64,000 nucleotides of DNA, from the NCBI RefSeq assembly GCF_017814975.1, contig NZ_JAGIQA010000014.1:124001-188000 (forward strand). Reading direction: 5' to 3'. A program made the translations under genes and the position numbers. Source of the DNA: Cupriavidus consociatus. Lineage in GTDB: Bacteria > Pseudomonadota > Gammaproteobacteria > Burkholderiales > Burkholderiaceae. Shown here piece by piece: positions 34,643 through 42,854 of the stretch. The notes under the pieces are model-generated. The model saw nothing but the letters and a program-made list of their open reading frames with translations, did not search any database and was not told where the DNA came from. Numbering within the stretch: position 1 is the stretch's first letter; each line of letters begins with the position of its first letter.

Positions 34643-36007
34643 CTATTCGCTGGTCTTGCCGCCCTTGCCGGGGTCCTTCGCTTTCGCCGCGCGCTGCTCG
34701 CGATGCCAGGCATCGTCCAGTTCACGCAGATGACGCAGCTTCTCGGCGATCTTGCCTTCCAGCCCGCGCGGCACTGGCTGGTACCAGCCCTGCGCCTTCA
34801 GGTCGTCCGGAAAGTAATGCTCGCCGGCGGCGTAGGCCTCGGGCTCGTCGTGCGCGTAGCGGTAGGCATGGCCGTAGCCAAGCTCCTTCATCAGCCTTGT
34901 CGGCGCATTGCGCAGGTGCACCGGCACCGCCCGCGACTTGTCCTTGCCGACGAAGGCGCGTGCCGCGTTGTACGCGTTGTAGCCGGCATTGGACTTGGGC
35001 GCGATGGCCAGGTAGATCAGCGCCTGGCCCAATGCGAGTTCGCCTTCGGGCGAGCCCAGCCGCTCGTAGGTCTCGGCCGCGTCCAGCGTGATGCGCGCGG
35101 CACGGGGATCGGCCAGCCCGATGTCTTCCCACGCCATGCGCACGATGCGCCGCGCCAGGTAGCGCGGATCGGCGCCGCCGTCGATCATGCGGCAGAACCA
35201 GTACAGCGCGGCATCGGGGTCCGAGCCGCGCACCGACTTGTGCAGCGCGCTGATCTGGTCGTAGAAGGCATCGCCGCCCTTGTCGAAGCGGCGCAGGTTT
35301 TCCGACAGCGCGCTGCCCAGCAGTGCGGTATCGATCTGCGCGGCGCCGGCGGTGCGCGCGGCGCGCGCCACGATCTCTATGTTGTTCAGCAGCTTGCGCC
35401 CGTCGCCGTCGGCCGAGGCCACGATCAGCGCAAGGGCCTCGTCCTGCCAGCTGATGCCACCCAGTTCTTCGCTGGCGCGCAGGGCCAGCTGGGTCAGTTC
35501 GGCATCGTCCAGGCTCTTGAGCACATAGACCGCCGCGCGCGACAGCAACGCGCCGTTGACCTCGAAGGACGGATTCTCGGTGGTCGCGCCGATGAAGGTG
35601 AACAGACCGCTCTCGACGTGCGGCAGGAAGGCATCCTGCTGGCTCTTGTTGAAGCGGTGCACCTCGTCGACGAACACCAGCGTGCGCCGCCCGTGCGCGC
35701 GGAACTGCTCGGCGCGCTCCACCGCCTCGCGGATGTCCTTGACGCCCGACAGCACCGCCGACAGCGCGATGAACTCGGCGTCAAAGGCATCGGCCATCAG
35801 CCGCGCCAGCGTGGTCTTGCCCACGCCGGGCGGGCCCCACAGGATCATCGAATGTGGCTCGCCCGACTCGAACGCCACGCGCAGCGGCTTGCCCGGGCCC
35901 AGGAGGTGCTGCTGCCCGATCACCTCGTCGATGGTGCGCGGGCGCAGGCGCTCGGCCAGCGGTTGCCGGGAACGGTCAGGGGTATCGGAGAACAGCGAGT
36001 CCGCCAC
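34643..36007 (-). CDS. rarA: Replication-associated recombination protein RarA (AAA+ ATPase)
   Basis: The 454-residue AAA+ protein of the RarA/MgsA/WRNIP1 family acts at stalled replication forks. It shows RPRTIDEVIGQQHLLGPGKPL, Walker A GPPGVGKTTLARLMA, Walker B TLVFVDEVHRFNKSQQDAFLP, sensor 1 FIGATTENPSFEVN, and the tetramerisation and C-terminal domains (DPDAALYWFCRMIDGGADPRYLARRIVR). The start is GTG at 36007, since no in-frame ATG precedes the conserved region. It lies 81 bp upstream of serS, a common order in beta-proteobacteria. Confidence 0.95.
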   Translation of the reverse strand: MADSLFSDTPDRSRQPLAERLRPRTIDEVIGQQHLLGPGKPLRVAFESGEPHSMILWGPPGVGKTTLARLMADAFDAEFIALSAVLSGVKDIREAVERAEQFRAHGRRTLVFVDEVHRFNKSQQDAFLPHVESGLFTFIGATTENPSFEVNGALLSRAAVYVLKSLDDAELTQLALRASEELGGISWQDEALALIVASADGDGRKLLNNIEIVARAARTAGAAQIDTALLGSALSENLRRFDKGGDAFYDQISALHKSVRGSDPDAALYWFCRMIDGGADPRYLARRIVRMAWEDIGLADPRAARITLDAAETYERLGSPEGELALGQALIYLAIAPKSNAGYNAYNAARAFVGKDKSRAVPVHLRNAPTRLMKELGYGHAYRYAHDEPEAYAAGEHYFPDDLKAQGWYQPVPRGLEGKIAEKLRHLRELDDAWHREQRAAKAKDPGKGGKTSE

Positions 36008-36088
36008 GTCATCAAACCTTGCGATTGCAGAACGCCACAGTGTAGACCATCGGCGTCCTGCGCTCAGGTGCCGGGCCTGCGCGCCGGG

Positions 36089-37219
36089 CTAGGCGGCAAA
36101 GGCGACCACGTCCTCGATCTCGACGCGGATGCCGATGCGCTCGCCCACCGCGTGGTTGTGGTGCGAGGGCACCAGCGCCAGCACCCGGCCGCCGCTGGCC
36201 AGCCGCAGCGTGTACAGGATCTCGGCGCCACGGAAGGCCTTGTGCACCACCTCCGCCTGCATCGGGCTGGCGTCGTCGTGGACGATGTCGTCAGGACGCA
36301 CCAGCACGTCGACGGCGGCATCCGCGGGCAACTGCAGGGGCACGGCCGGGTTCAGCATGCCCAGCTCCACTTCGATCCGCGCATCGCCGCGCAGGTGCCC
36401 CGGCATCAGCACCCCCTGGCCGATAAAGCCGGCGACGAAGCGCGTCGCCGGGCGGTGGTACAACTCGTGCGCACTGCCCCACTGCTCGATCACGCCGTCA
36501 TGCATCACGCCGATTTCGTCGGCCATGGCAAAGGCCTCGTACTGGTCATGCGTGACCAGAATGGCGGTGGTGCCCTGCGCCTTCAGGATCGCGCGCACTT
36601 CCAGGCTCAGGCGCTCGCGCAGATCGACATCCAGGTTGGAGAACGGTTCGTCAAGCAGCAACAGCTCGGGCCGCGGCGCCAGTGCGCGCGCCAGCGCCAC
36701 CCGCTGCTGCTGGCCGCCGGACAGCTCATGCGGATACCTGCGTCCCGAGCCGGCAAGTCCCACCAGCCCCAGCACCTCTTCCACCCGCGCCGCACGCTCG
36801 GTACGGCCGGCGCCGGTCAGACCGAAGCCGACGTTGGCCGCCACGTCCAGGTGCGGGAACAGCGCGTAGTCCTGGAACACCATGCCGATGCGGCGCTGCT
36901 CCGGCGGCACCAGCGCGTCCGACGACGACACGGTCTGCCCGTCCAGCACGATGCGGCCGTCCTGCAACGGCTCGAAGCCGGCGATGGCGCGCAGCACGGT
37001 GGTCTTGCCGCAGCCGCTGGGCCCCAGCAGGCAGGCGATGTTGCCGCGCGCCAGCGCAAACGACAGGCCCTTGACCACCGCGTGCCGGCCGAAGGCATGC
37101 CGGATACGGTCGACCTCGATGACGGCAGCGCCGGCGGCGGTCCCGGGGGTGCCGCTGCGCGCAATCGGCCGGGTGCGTGCCTGGGCTCCGGGTAATCGGG
37201 AATAGGAATCGGTTCGCAT
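36089..37219 (-). CDS. fbpC: Ferric-iron-type ABC transporter ATPase
   Basis: The 376-residue ATPase has Walker A GPSGCGKTTVLRAIAGF, Q-loop GMVFQDYALFPHL, signature LSGGQQQRVALARALAP, Walker B LLLLDEPFSNLD and the switch histidine in ILVTHDQYEAFAMADEI. A C-terminal TOBE-type regulatory region follows. The long Q-rich-free N-terminus before VIEVDRIRHAFG is probably flexible. It is divergent from the permease gene (125 bp). TATAAT on the minus strand at 37226-37231 is placed so that transcription would start at the ATG itself, and no ribosome-binding site is visible. Substrate is inferred from the neighbouring permease and binding protein. Confidence 0.9.
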   Translation of the reverse strand: MRTDSYSRLPGAQARTRPIARSGTPGTAAGAAVIEVDRIRHAFGRHAVVKGLSFALARGNIACLLGPSGCGKTTVLRAIAGFEPLQDGRIVLDGQTVSSSDALVPPEQRRIGMVFQDYALFPHLDVAANVGFGLTGAGRTERAARVEEVLGLVGLAGSGRRYPHELSGGQQQRVALARALAPRPELLLLDEPFSNLDVDLRERLSLEVRAILKAQGTTAILVTHDQYEAFAMADEIGVMHDGVIEQWGSAHELYHRPATRFVAGFIGQGVLMPGHLRGDARIEVELGMLNPAVPLQLPADAAVDVLVRPDDIVHDDASPMQAEVVHKAFRGAEILYTLRLASGGRVLALVPSHHNHAVGERIGIRVEIEDVVAFAA

Positions 37220-37344
37220 GTGCGCATTATAGGGACGTGGCGCCGTGCCGCGGGACCGTCTCGCGCGCGGCATTGCTAGAATGCGGCAGCCCGCGTGCCG
37301 CGCCAGCGTCACTCGTCAGGGCTCGCTCCCATCGAATCCACCGC

Positions 37345-38988
37345 ATGCTCCTTCCCAGCCGCCGCCGCCTTCACCCCCTGACCCTGGCCACGCTAGCGAT
37401 GGCGCTGCTGATCGCCGTGCCGGTGCTGGTGGTCGCCTCGGCAGTGCTGCTGCCCGCCGGCGAGACCTGGCGCCACCTGATCGACACGGTGCTGGCAGAG
37501 TACGTGCTCAACACCATCTGGCTGCTGCTTGGCGTGGCCGCTGGCGTGCTGCTGCTCGGCGTGACCACGGCGTGGCTGGTCTCGACCTACCGCTTCCCCG
37601 GCCATGCCATGATGGAATGGGCGCTGGTGCTGCCGATGGCGATGCCGGCCTATGTGATCGCCTACGCTTACACCGATGCGCTGCAGTTCGCCGGGCCGGT
37701 GCAAGGGTGGCTGCGCGAACTGACCGGCTGGAAAGCGCGCGACTACTGGTTCCCGGACATCCGCTCGCTGGGCGGCGCCATCGCGCTGTTCTCGCTCGTG
37801 CTGTATCCCTACGTCTACCTGACGGCGCGCGCCGCCTTCCTGCAACAGACACAGAACACGATCGAAGCCGCACGCCTGCTCGGCCACGGCACCTGGAGCC
37901 GGCTCTGGCGCGTGGTGCTGCCGCTGGCCCGGCCCGGCATCGTCGCCGGCACCGCGCTGGCGATGATGGAAACGCTGGCTGACTTCGGCACCGTGGCGTA
38001 CTTTGCCATCCCCACGTTTTCCACCGGCATCTACCGCGCGTGGTTCTCGCTCGGCGACAAGAACGCGGCGGCGCAGCTGTCGGCATGCATGCTGCTGTTC
38101 GTCGCCGCGATCCTGCTGGTGGAACGCGCCAGCCGCGGCCGCGCGCAGGTCTACGGCAACCAGCGCCGTGCCGCGGCATGGACGCTCGGCGGCACGCGCG
38201 GCTGGCTCGCACTGGCGGTGTGCGCCGTGCCGGTGCTGCTGGGCTTTCTGGTGCCGGCACTGATGTTGTGCCGCATGGCCTTCACCGACGGCGATGCCCA
38301 GTTCGGTCCGCGTTTTGTCGGGCTGGTGCGCAACAGCTTCCTGCTGGCCAGCGCGACGGCACTGGCGGCCGTGCTGGTGGCGCTGGCAATCGGCTACGCC
38401 GGGCGCGCCGCGAACGGCCGGCGCGGCTGGCTGGTGCGCGGGCTGACGCGGCTTTGCGGCATGGGCTATGCGCTGCCGGGCTCGGTCATCGCCGTGGGCG
38501 TGCTGGTGCCGGTGGCGCGCTTCGACAACGCGCTGTCGGCGTGGCTGCAGCAGCAGTTCGGGCTGTCGGTCGGCTTGCTGCTGACCGGCGGCATCGCGGC
38601 GCTGGTCTATGCGCTGCTGGTGCGTTTCCTGGGCGTGGCGCTGCAGACGGTCAATGCCGGCCTGGGCAAGATCACGCCCAGCATGGACGCCGCCGCGCAC
38701 AGCCTCGGCCACGGTCCCGGCGCCACACTGCGGCGCGTGCATTTCCCGATGCTGCGTGGCAGCCTGCTGACGGCGGCGCTGATCGTCTTTGTCGATGTGA
38801 TGAAGGAACTGCCGGCGACTTTCGTGATGCGGCCGTTCAACTTCGATACGCTGGCGGTGCAGGCCTACAACCTCGCTGCCGACGAACGCCTGACCGAAGC
38901 CGCGACCGCGTCGCTGGTGATCGTTGCCGTCGGCCTGCTGCCGGTGATCGTGCTGTCGCGCACGATCCGGCGCGAGGCGCAGCGCTGA
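37345..38988 (+). CDS. fbpB: Ferric-iron-type ABC transporter permease (duplicated FbpB domain)
   Basis: The 547-residue membrane protein has two fused permease halves with about twelve helices. Each half has an EAA loop: RLLGHGTWSRLWRVVLPLARPGIVAG (about 180-205) and HSLGHGPGATLRRVHFPMLRGSL (about 450-475). This double-length layout is typical of FbpB/SfuB Fe(3+) permeases. The ATG at 37345 is chosen because MLLPSRRRLHPLTLATLAMALL opens the first helix. It is divergent from the ATPase gene and runs toward the HEAT-like gene. The binding-protein gene lies beyond on the opposite strand. Confidence 0.9.
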   Translation: MLLPSRRRLHPLTLATLAMALLIAVPVLVVASAVLLPAGETWRHLIDTVLAEYVLNTIWLLLGVAAGVLLLGVTTAWLVSTYRFPGHAMMEWALVLPMAMPAYVIAYAYTDALQFAGPVQGWLRELTGWKARDYWFPDIRSLGGAIALFSLVLYPYVYLTARAAFLQQTQNTIEAARLLGHGTWSRLWRVVLPLARPGIVAGTALAMMETLADFGTVAYFAIPTFSTGIYRAWFSLGDKNAAAQLSACMLLFVAAILLVERASRGRAQVYGNQRRAAAWTLGGTRGWLALAVCAVPVLLGFLVPALMLCRMAFTDGDAQFGPRFVGLVRNSFLLASATALAAVLVALAIGYAGRAANGRRGWLVRGLTRLCGMGYALPGSVIAVGVLVPVARFDNALSAWLQQQFGLSVGLLLTGGIAALVYALLVRFLGVALQTVNAGLGKITPSMDAAAHSLGHGPGATLRRVHFPMLRGSLLTAALIVFVDVMKELPATFVMRPFNFDTLAVQAYNLAADERLTEAATASLVIVAVGLLPVIVLSRTIRREAQR

Positions 38989-39121
38989 GCCGCCCGCCGG
39001 CCCGTTAAAGTCCCGCCGTGCCGCGCCGATAGCCTTTTATGGCCCGGCGCTCGCCCGGGGACAAGAACAGCGGCACGCCGGGCCCTTCCGCGCCTGCCGC
39101 CGGAATGCATGACGGGGGCGT

Positions 39122-39796
39122 ATGCTGCGATACCACATCCTGTTGTTCAAGCTGAACCGGCTGGTCAACCGCAACACGCTGAGCGGCGTGGAAGAAATCT
39201 CGCTGGCCGGACAACTGGCCGAGATGATCGAATCCGCCGATACCGCGGCGCGCATCATCGATGACCTTGCCGACCACGCCAATCCGCAGGCGCGCCGCAT
39301 CGCGCTCAACGCAATCCGCCGCGCTCGCCAGTTCACCTCCCCCGGCCTGCAACCCGCGCTGGTACGCCGCATGGCGGATGCCGAAGCAGCAGTGCGCCAT
39401 GATGCGGTGTGGATCGTGCAGGAAACGCGCATGGACGGCGCCGAATTGCGCGCGGCGCTGCGCCGGCTGGCGGGCAAGGTGCGGCTGCCATGGGACGCCG
39501 AGCGTGCCCGCGCCAATCCCGGCGACACGGCGCTGGCCGCGCAGGTGCGTGCCCGCATGGCGCTGGACAAGCTGCTGGAAAAGAGTGCGGCGGAGCGCAA
39601 CCAGGCGCTGGCCGCCATGGCGCTGGGAACGGTCGGGAACCAGCCCTATGCGGAAGGCACGGTCGGCCACAAGGGCCTGCTGCACCGCGCGCTGATCCGG
39701 CGCCAGGCGGGGCGGCGGCTCGACAGCAGCGTCAAACTGACGTTCCGCAAGGTCGAGCCGGCCGAGGTGAAGGGAAACAAGCGGTTCCTGCTTTGA
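39122..39796 (+). CDS. HEAT-repeat-like hypothetical protein
   Basis: The 224-residue soluble protein is almost entirely helical by composition. Segments such as ADHANPQARRIALNAIRRARQF and MADAEAAVRHDAVWIVQETRMDGAELRAALRRLAG resemble HEAT-type helical repeats. The last about 60 residues are basic and Gly/Lys-rich (YAEGTVGHKGLLHRALIRRQAGRRL, TFRKVEPAEVKGNKRFLL). I do not recognise a specific family. It lies 133 bp after the iron permease gene on the same strand and 63 bp before the convergent binding-protein gene. A role in iron uptake would be guilt by association only. Confidence 0.7.
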   Translation: MLRYHILLFKLNRLVNRNTLSGVEEISLAGQLAEMIESADTAARIIDDLADHANPQARRIALNAIRRARQFTSPGLQPALVRRMADAEAAVRHDAVWIVQETRMDGAELRAALRRLAGKVRLPWDAERARANPGDTALAAQVRARMALDKLLEKSAAERNQALAAMALGTVGNQPYAEGTVGHKGLLHRALIRRQAGRRLDSSVKLTFRKVEPAEVKGNKRFLL

Positions 39797-39859
39797 TGTG
39801 GAACCTGATGCGGAGCCGGCCGGCCATCCTCGTGCGGGGACGGCCGGCCCTTCTGCGGC

Positions 39860-40897
39860 TTACTTGAAGCCCGCGCGGTCCAGCAGCTTCTGCGCCTGCG
39901 GCTGGTACTTGCCCAGCTCGGCCACGTTGATGCTGTCGGCCTTGAACTCGCCCAGCGAATCGAGCGCCGGATTGCTGACCTTCACGCCCTGCACCACCGG
40001 CCATTCGTTGTTGCCGTCGGCAAAGTAGCGCTGCGCCTCGTCGCTGGCCAGGTACTCCAGGAACTTGACCGCTGCTTCCTTGTTCGGCGCGTGCTTCAGC
40101 ATGCCGCCGCCGGAGATGTTCATGTGCACGCCCTGGCTTTTCTGGTTGGGCCACACCACGCCCAGCTTGTCGGCCACCGCCTTGTCTTCCGGCTTGGTCG
40201 ATTTCAGCAGGCGCGCGATGTAGTAGGTGTTGGAGATCGCCACGTCGCACTCGCCCGCGGCCACGGCCTTGAGCTGGTCGGTATCGCCGCCCTTGGGTGC
40301 GCGCGCCAGGTTGGCTGCCACGCCGCGCGCCCACTGCTCGGTGCGCGCCTCGCCGTCGTGCGCGATCAGGCTGGACACCAGCGACAGGTTGTAGACGTGC
40401 CCGCTGGAACGCGTGCACACCTTACCCTTCCACTTGGGATCGGCCAGGTCCTCGTAGGTCGCGATGTCGCCGGCCTTGACCGCGGTCTTGTTGTACGCGA
40501 TCACGCGGCCGCGCGCCGAGAAGCCGAACCATTCCCCGTTCGGGTCGCGGTAGTTGGCGGGGATGCGCGATTCCAGCACCCTGGACTTGACCGGCGTGAA
40601 CACGCCAGCCTGCTGGGCACGCCACAGCCGGCCAATATCGACAGTGATGAAGACGTCCGCCGGGCTATTGGCGCCCTCATTGCGGATGCGCTCCAGCAGC
40701 GGATCTTCCTGGCCTTCGATCCGGTTGATCTTGATGCCGGTCTGCTTGGTGAAGTTGGCGTACAGGGCCTCGTCCGTCTGGTAGTGCCGGGCGGTATAGA
40801 GGTTCAGCACCTTTTCCTGCGCCGCCGCCGCGAGCGGCAGCGTCAGCAGGGCCAGCGCCGCGACACGCGGCAGCAAGGTTCGAATAGTGGTCTTCAC
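39860..40897 (-). CDS. fbpA: Fe(3+) ABC transporter periplasmic binding protein
   Basis: The product (about 345 residues) is a FbpA/FutA-type iron-binding protein. A signal peptide (LLPRVAALALLTLPLAAAAQ) is followed by VLNLYTARHYQTDEALYANFTKQTGIKINRIEG, DVFITVDIGRLWRAQQAGVF, FGFSARGRVIAYNK and ISNTYYIARLL, with the adjacent tyrosines typical of iron ligands. The GTG at 40897, with GGGGAG about 9 nt upstream, is the preferred start. An ATG at 40936 is possible but gives a long n-region. The gene is unlinked in strand from its permease and ATPase. No convincing Fur box was found upstream. Confidence 0.9.
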   Translation of the reverse strand: MKTTIRTLLPRVAALALLTLPLAAAAQEKVLNLYTARHYQTDEALYANFTKQTGIKINRIEGQEDPLLERIRNEGANSPADVFITVDIGRLWRAQQAGVFTPVKSRVLESRIPANYRDPNGEWFGFSARGRVIAYNKTAVKAGDIATYEDLADPKWKGKVCTRSSGHVYNLSLVSSLIAHDGEARTEQWARGVAANLARAPKGGDTDQLKAVAAGECDVAISNTYYIARLLKSTKPEDKAVADKLGVVWPNQKSQGVHMNISGGGMLKHAPNKEAAVKFLEYLASDEAQRYFADGNNEWPVVQGVKVSNPALDSLGEFKADSINVAELGKYQPQAQKLLDRAGFK

Positions 40898-41096
40898 GCG
40901 GATGGCTCCCCAGCATGATTGGGCAGTCGCCAGCATCCGGGACACCCGGGACTGCCCGGTTATTGGATTCCGGACAGCCAAAAACATTATTGATTCTTGT
41001 TCAGCGGGTCAAATTACATTTTTGTCATGTTGGCCGCCCGTTGAGAGCTCAATCCTTGCGCCTCGATACACCAGGTGGACGCGCTTTCACATCACT

Positions 41097-41435
41097 TCAG
41101 CCGCGCCGCACCCACGCGACCTTGCCAGCCTTGATGCCGAGGGTCCGGCGCTGAGGGTTGTAGTCCATCGTGCCGGGAAACTGCTGCCCGTCGCGTTCGC
41201 CGAGACGCCACGCGCAGCCTTGCAGCAGGCCGACGGCCTCGGCCTCGCTCTTGCCCACCAGGGTGTCGTCGGCAACCTTGTCGGCGGCACAGCCGGCCGG
41301 GGTGCCCCGCGCACCTTGCGGCCCCGGCATTGGTGCGGGCTCGCTGGGCTGCGTCGCGCAACCGGTCGCCAGGGCAACCGTTGCGGCAATCCAGGGAAGC
41401 AGCCGGGCATGTGTCGTCATCCGCTTCGCGGTCAT
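41097..41435 (-). CDS. Small lipoprotein-like protein, I78 inhibitor type
   Basis: The 112-residue precursor has a lipoprotein-like signal (LLPWIAATVALATGC; the lipobox would be LATGC). The mature part has CAADKVADDTLVGKSEAEAVGLLQGCAWRLGERDG, then FPGTMDYNPQRRTLGIKAGKVAWV. The pattern of a cysteine pair, LVGK, RDG, DY and a final strand resembles the I78 peptidase inhibitor family. A strong ribosome-binding site (CAGGAGAACGAA) supports the ATG at 41435. It stands alone; the target protease, if any, is not evident. Confidence 0.7.
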   Translation of the reverse strand: MTAKRMTTHARLLPWIAATVALATGCATQPSEPAPMPGPQGARGTPAGCAADKVADDTLVGKSEAEAVGLLQGCAWRLGERDGQQFPGTMDYNPQRRTLGIKAGKVAWVRRG

Positions 41436-41584
41436 TTCGTTCTCCTGTCAAGGATGCGGGTAAGAGCATTCTGTGACACATGACGAACGGCAACATTCAG
41501 ATTCCGTTGGGGGAACCGGAAACATTTGCCGGATTGCCAGGCGGCGCATTTGCCCAGCGTGGGGTCGCCGCAAGAGCGCCTGGT

Positions 41585-42034
41585 TCAGCCCTTTGCCCGT
41601 TCGGCCAGCGTCTTCATCGCGTCGGCCGGCAACGGGCCGTGACACGTCCGTTCGCCGCCAGACTCGCTGACCACGAGCCAGACCTGTTCGGGCTTGCCCC
41701 TGGGGTGCAGCAGCCAGGCGGGGCCGCGCGCGTTGCTGCTGGGCGGCAGGTCTTCCAGCACGCCGGTGCTGGCGGACTGCAGCATGACCGCGCAATCCGA
41801 CGCGGGCACGCGGGTGGACTTGAGGAACGCTGCGTTGCCGAGCACTTCGGGCAACGCAGTGTCCGGCGCGCGCAGGAAGGATTCGACATCGAACTTGCTG
41901 GCACCGCCGCCCGTGCTGGCGCAAGCCGCCAGCGCAAGTGCGCCGGCACCGGCCAGGATCGCTGCGCCGTAACGTCCGCGGGCAGCAACAATGCGAACGG
42001 CCATGGCTGAGTTGGCAATCATGGGGGGCCTCAT
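41585..42034 (-). CDS. Hypothetical lipoprotein coupled to lolA
   Basis: The 149-residue precursor has a hydrophobic segment ending in a lipobox (GALALAAC). The mature part has two further cysteines (SDCAVML and ERTCHGPLP) that could form a disulphide bond. No named family is recognised. The ATG at 42034 overlaps the lolA stop in an ATGA, which argues for translational coupling with lolA; an in-frame ATG at 42004 would also give a plausible signal. The link suggests an envelope or lipoprotein-sorting-related role, but that is inference. Confidence 0.72.
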   Translation of the reverse strand: MRPPMIANSAMAVRIVAARGRYGAAILAGAGALALAACASTGGGASKFDVESFLRAPDTALPEVLGNAAFLKSTRVPASDCAVMLQSASTGVLEDLPPSSNARGPAWLLHPRGKPEQVWLVVSESGGERTCHGPLPADAMKTLAERAKG

Positions 42035-42666
42035 TGCTTCATCACGTCGGCGCCCTTGGGCACCGTGAAGCGGAACGCATCGGCGGCCAGCGGCGGGTTC
42101 TTCTGCATGTTCGTGAAGGTCAGCAAGGTGGTGTTGCCGAAGGCGTCGCGCAGCTCCATGGCTTCGAGATTGCCGCCCTTGAAGCCGATGCCGATGCGCT
42201 CAAACTGCGTGTCCTTGGCCTTGGGCGTCAATTCCAGCCATTCCACGCCATCGCGGGTCGGGGCGTTCTTGATGGCGAAGTTCTTTTCCAGGTCATTGCT
42301 GCCGAACAGGATCGCCGCGGGACTGGAACCCAGCGCGGCGTCGAGCTTGCGCTCGGTGACCTGGTTCAGGTCCTTGTCGTAGATGTAGAGGGTCTGGCCA
42401 TCGGCCTGCAGCAGTTGCTCGTAGGGCTTGGTATAGCGCCAGCTGAACTTGCCCGGGCGCGAAAAGACGAAGGTGCCGCTGGAGTTGCCGGTCACCTTGA
42501 CGTTGGCGCCCTGCCCCTTGACCTGGCGCTGCGTGAATTCGCCGCGCGCGCTCTTCACACCGGTGACAAAGCTCTGCAGCTGGTCGGTGGCTGTGGCATG
42601 GGCCGGCGCCTGGATGGCAAACATCGCCAGCGCGGCGCAGGCCGACACGAGGATGCGGTTGCGCAT
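42031..42666 (-). CDS. lolA: Outer-membrane lipoprotein carrier protein LolA
   Basis: LolA carries lipoproteins through the periplasm from LolCDE to LolB. The 211-residue precursor has a signal peptide ending APAHA. The mature domain has [63 protein letters not shown], and the conserved GSNDL-like [13 protein letters not shown] with [18 protein letters not shown]. The length is normal. It is 188 bp downstream of ftsK, the usual order in beta-proteobacteria, and its stop codon is shared with the start of a hypothetical lipoprotein gene. Confidence 0.94.
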   Translation of the reverse strand: MRNRILVSACAALAMFAIQAPAHATATDQLQSFVTGVKSARGEFTQRQVKGQGANVKVTGNSSGTFVFSRPGKFSWRYTKPYEQLLQADGQTLYIYDKDLNQVTERKLDAALGSSPAAILFGSNDLEKNFAIKNAPTRDGVEWLELTPKAKDTQFERIGIGFKGGNLEAMELRDAFGNTTLLTFTNMQKNPPLAADAFRFTVPKGADVMKQ

Positions 42667-42854
42667 GATTCTGGATCCTGGTTGTTATCGAATGCGTTGC
42701 CGTAGTGCGGCACCTGCTCCGGCAGCCCGCCGCACGGTCAACGTGTCTGGTTAGAGGCGGCAGCTGGTACAGGATTCCGTGCCGCCCGTGCTACACGGGT
42801 AACCGGATATTACGCTGGGCCAATCCGCGGCCAGCCGGGATACCCGCCTGCGCT

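Noticed and set aside
40965-41030. Possible Fur box upstream of the iron binding-protein gene
   Set aside because: The best stretch (AAGAATCAATAATG region on the minus strand) matches only about 9 of 19 positions of the Fur consensus, too weak next to AT-rich background.
42785-42799. Hairpin CCCGTG/CACGGG between lolA and ftsK as a terminator
   Set aside because: The stem is only 6 bp and no T run follows on either strand.
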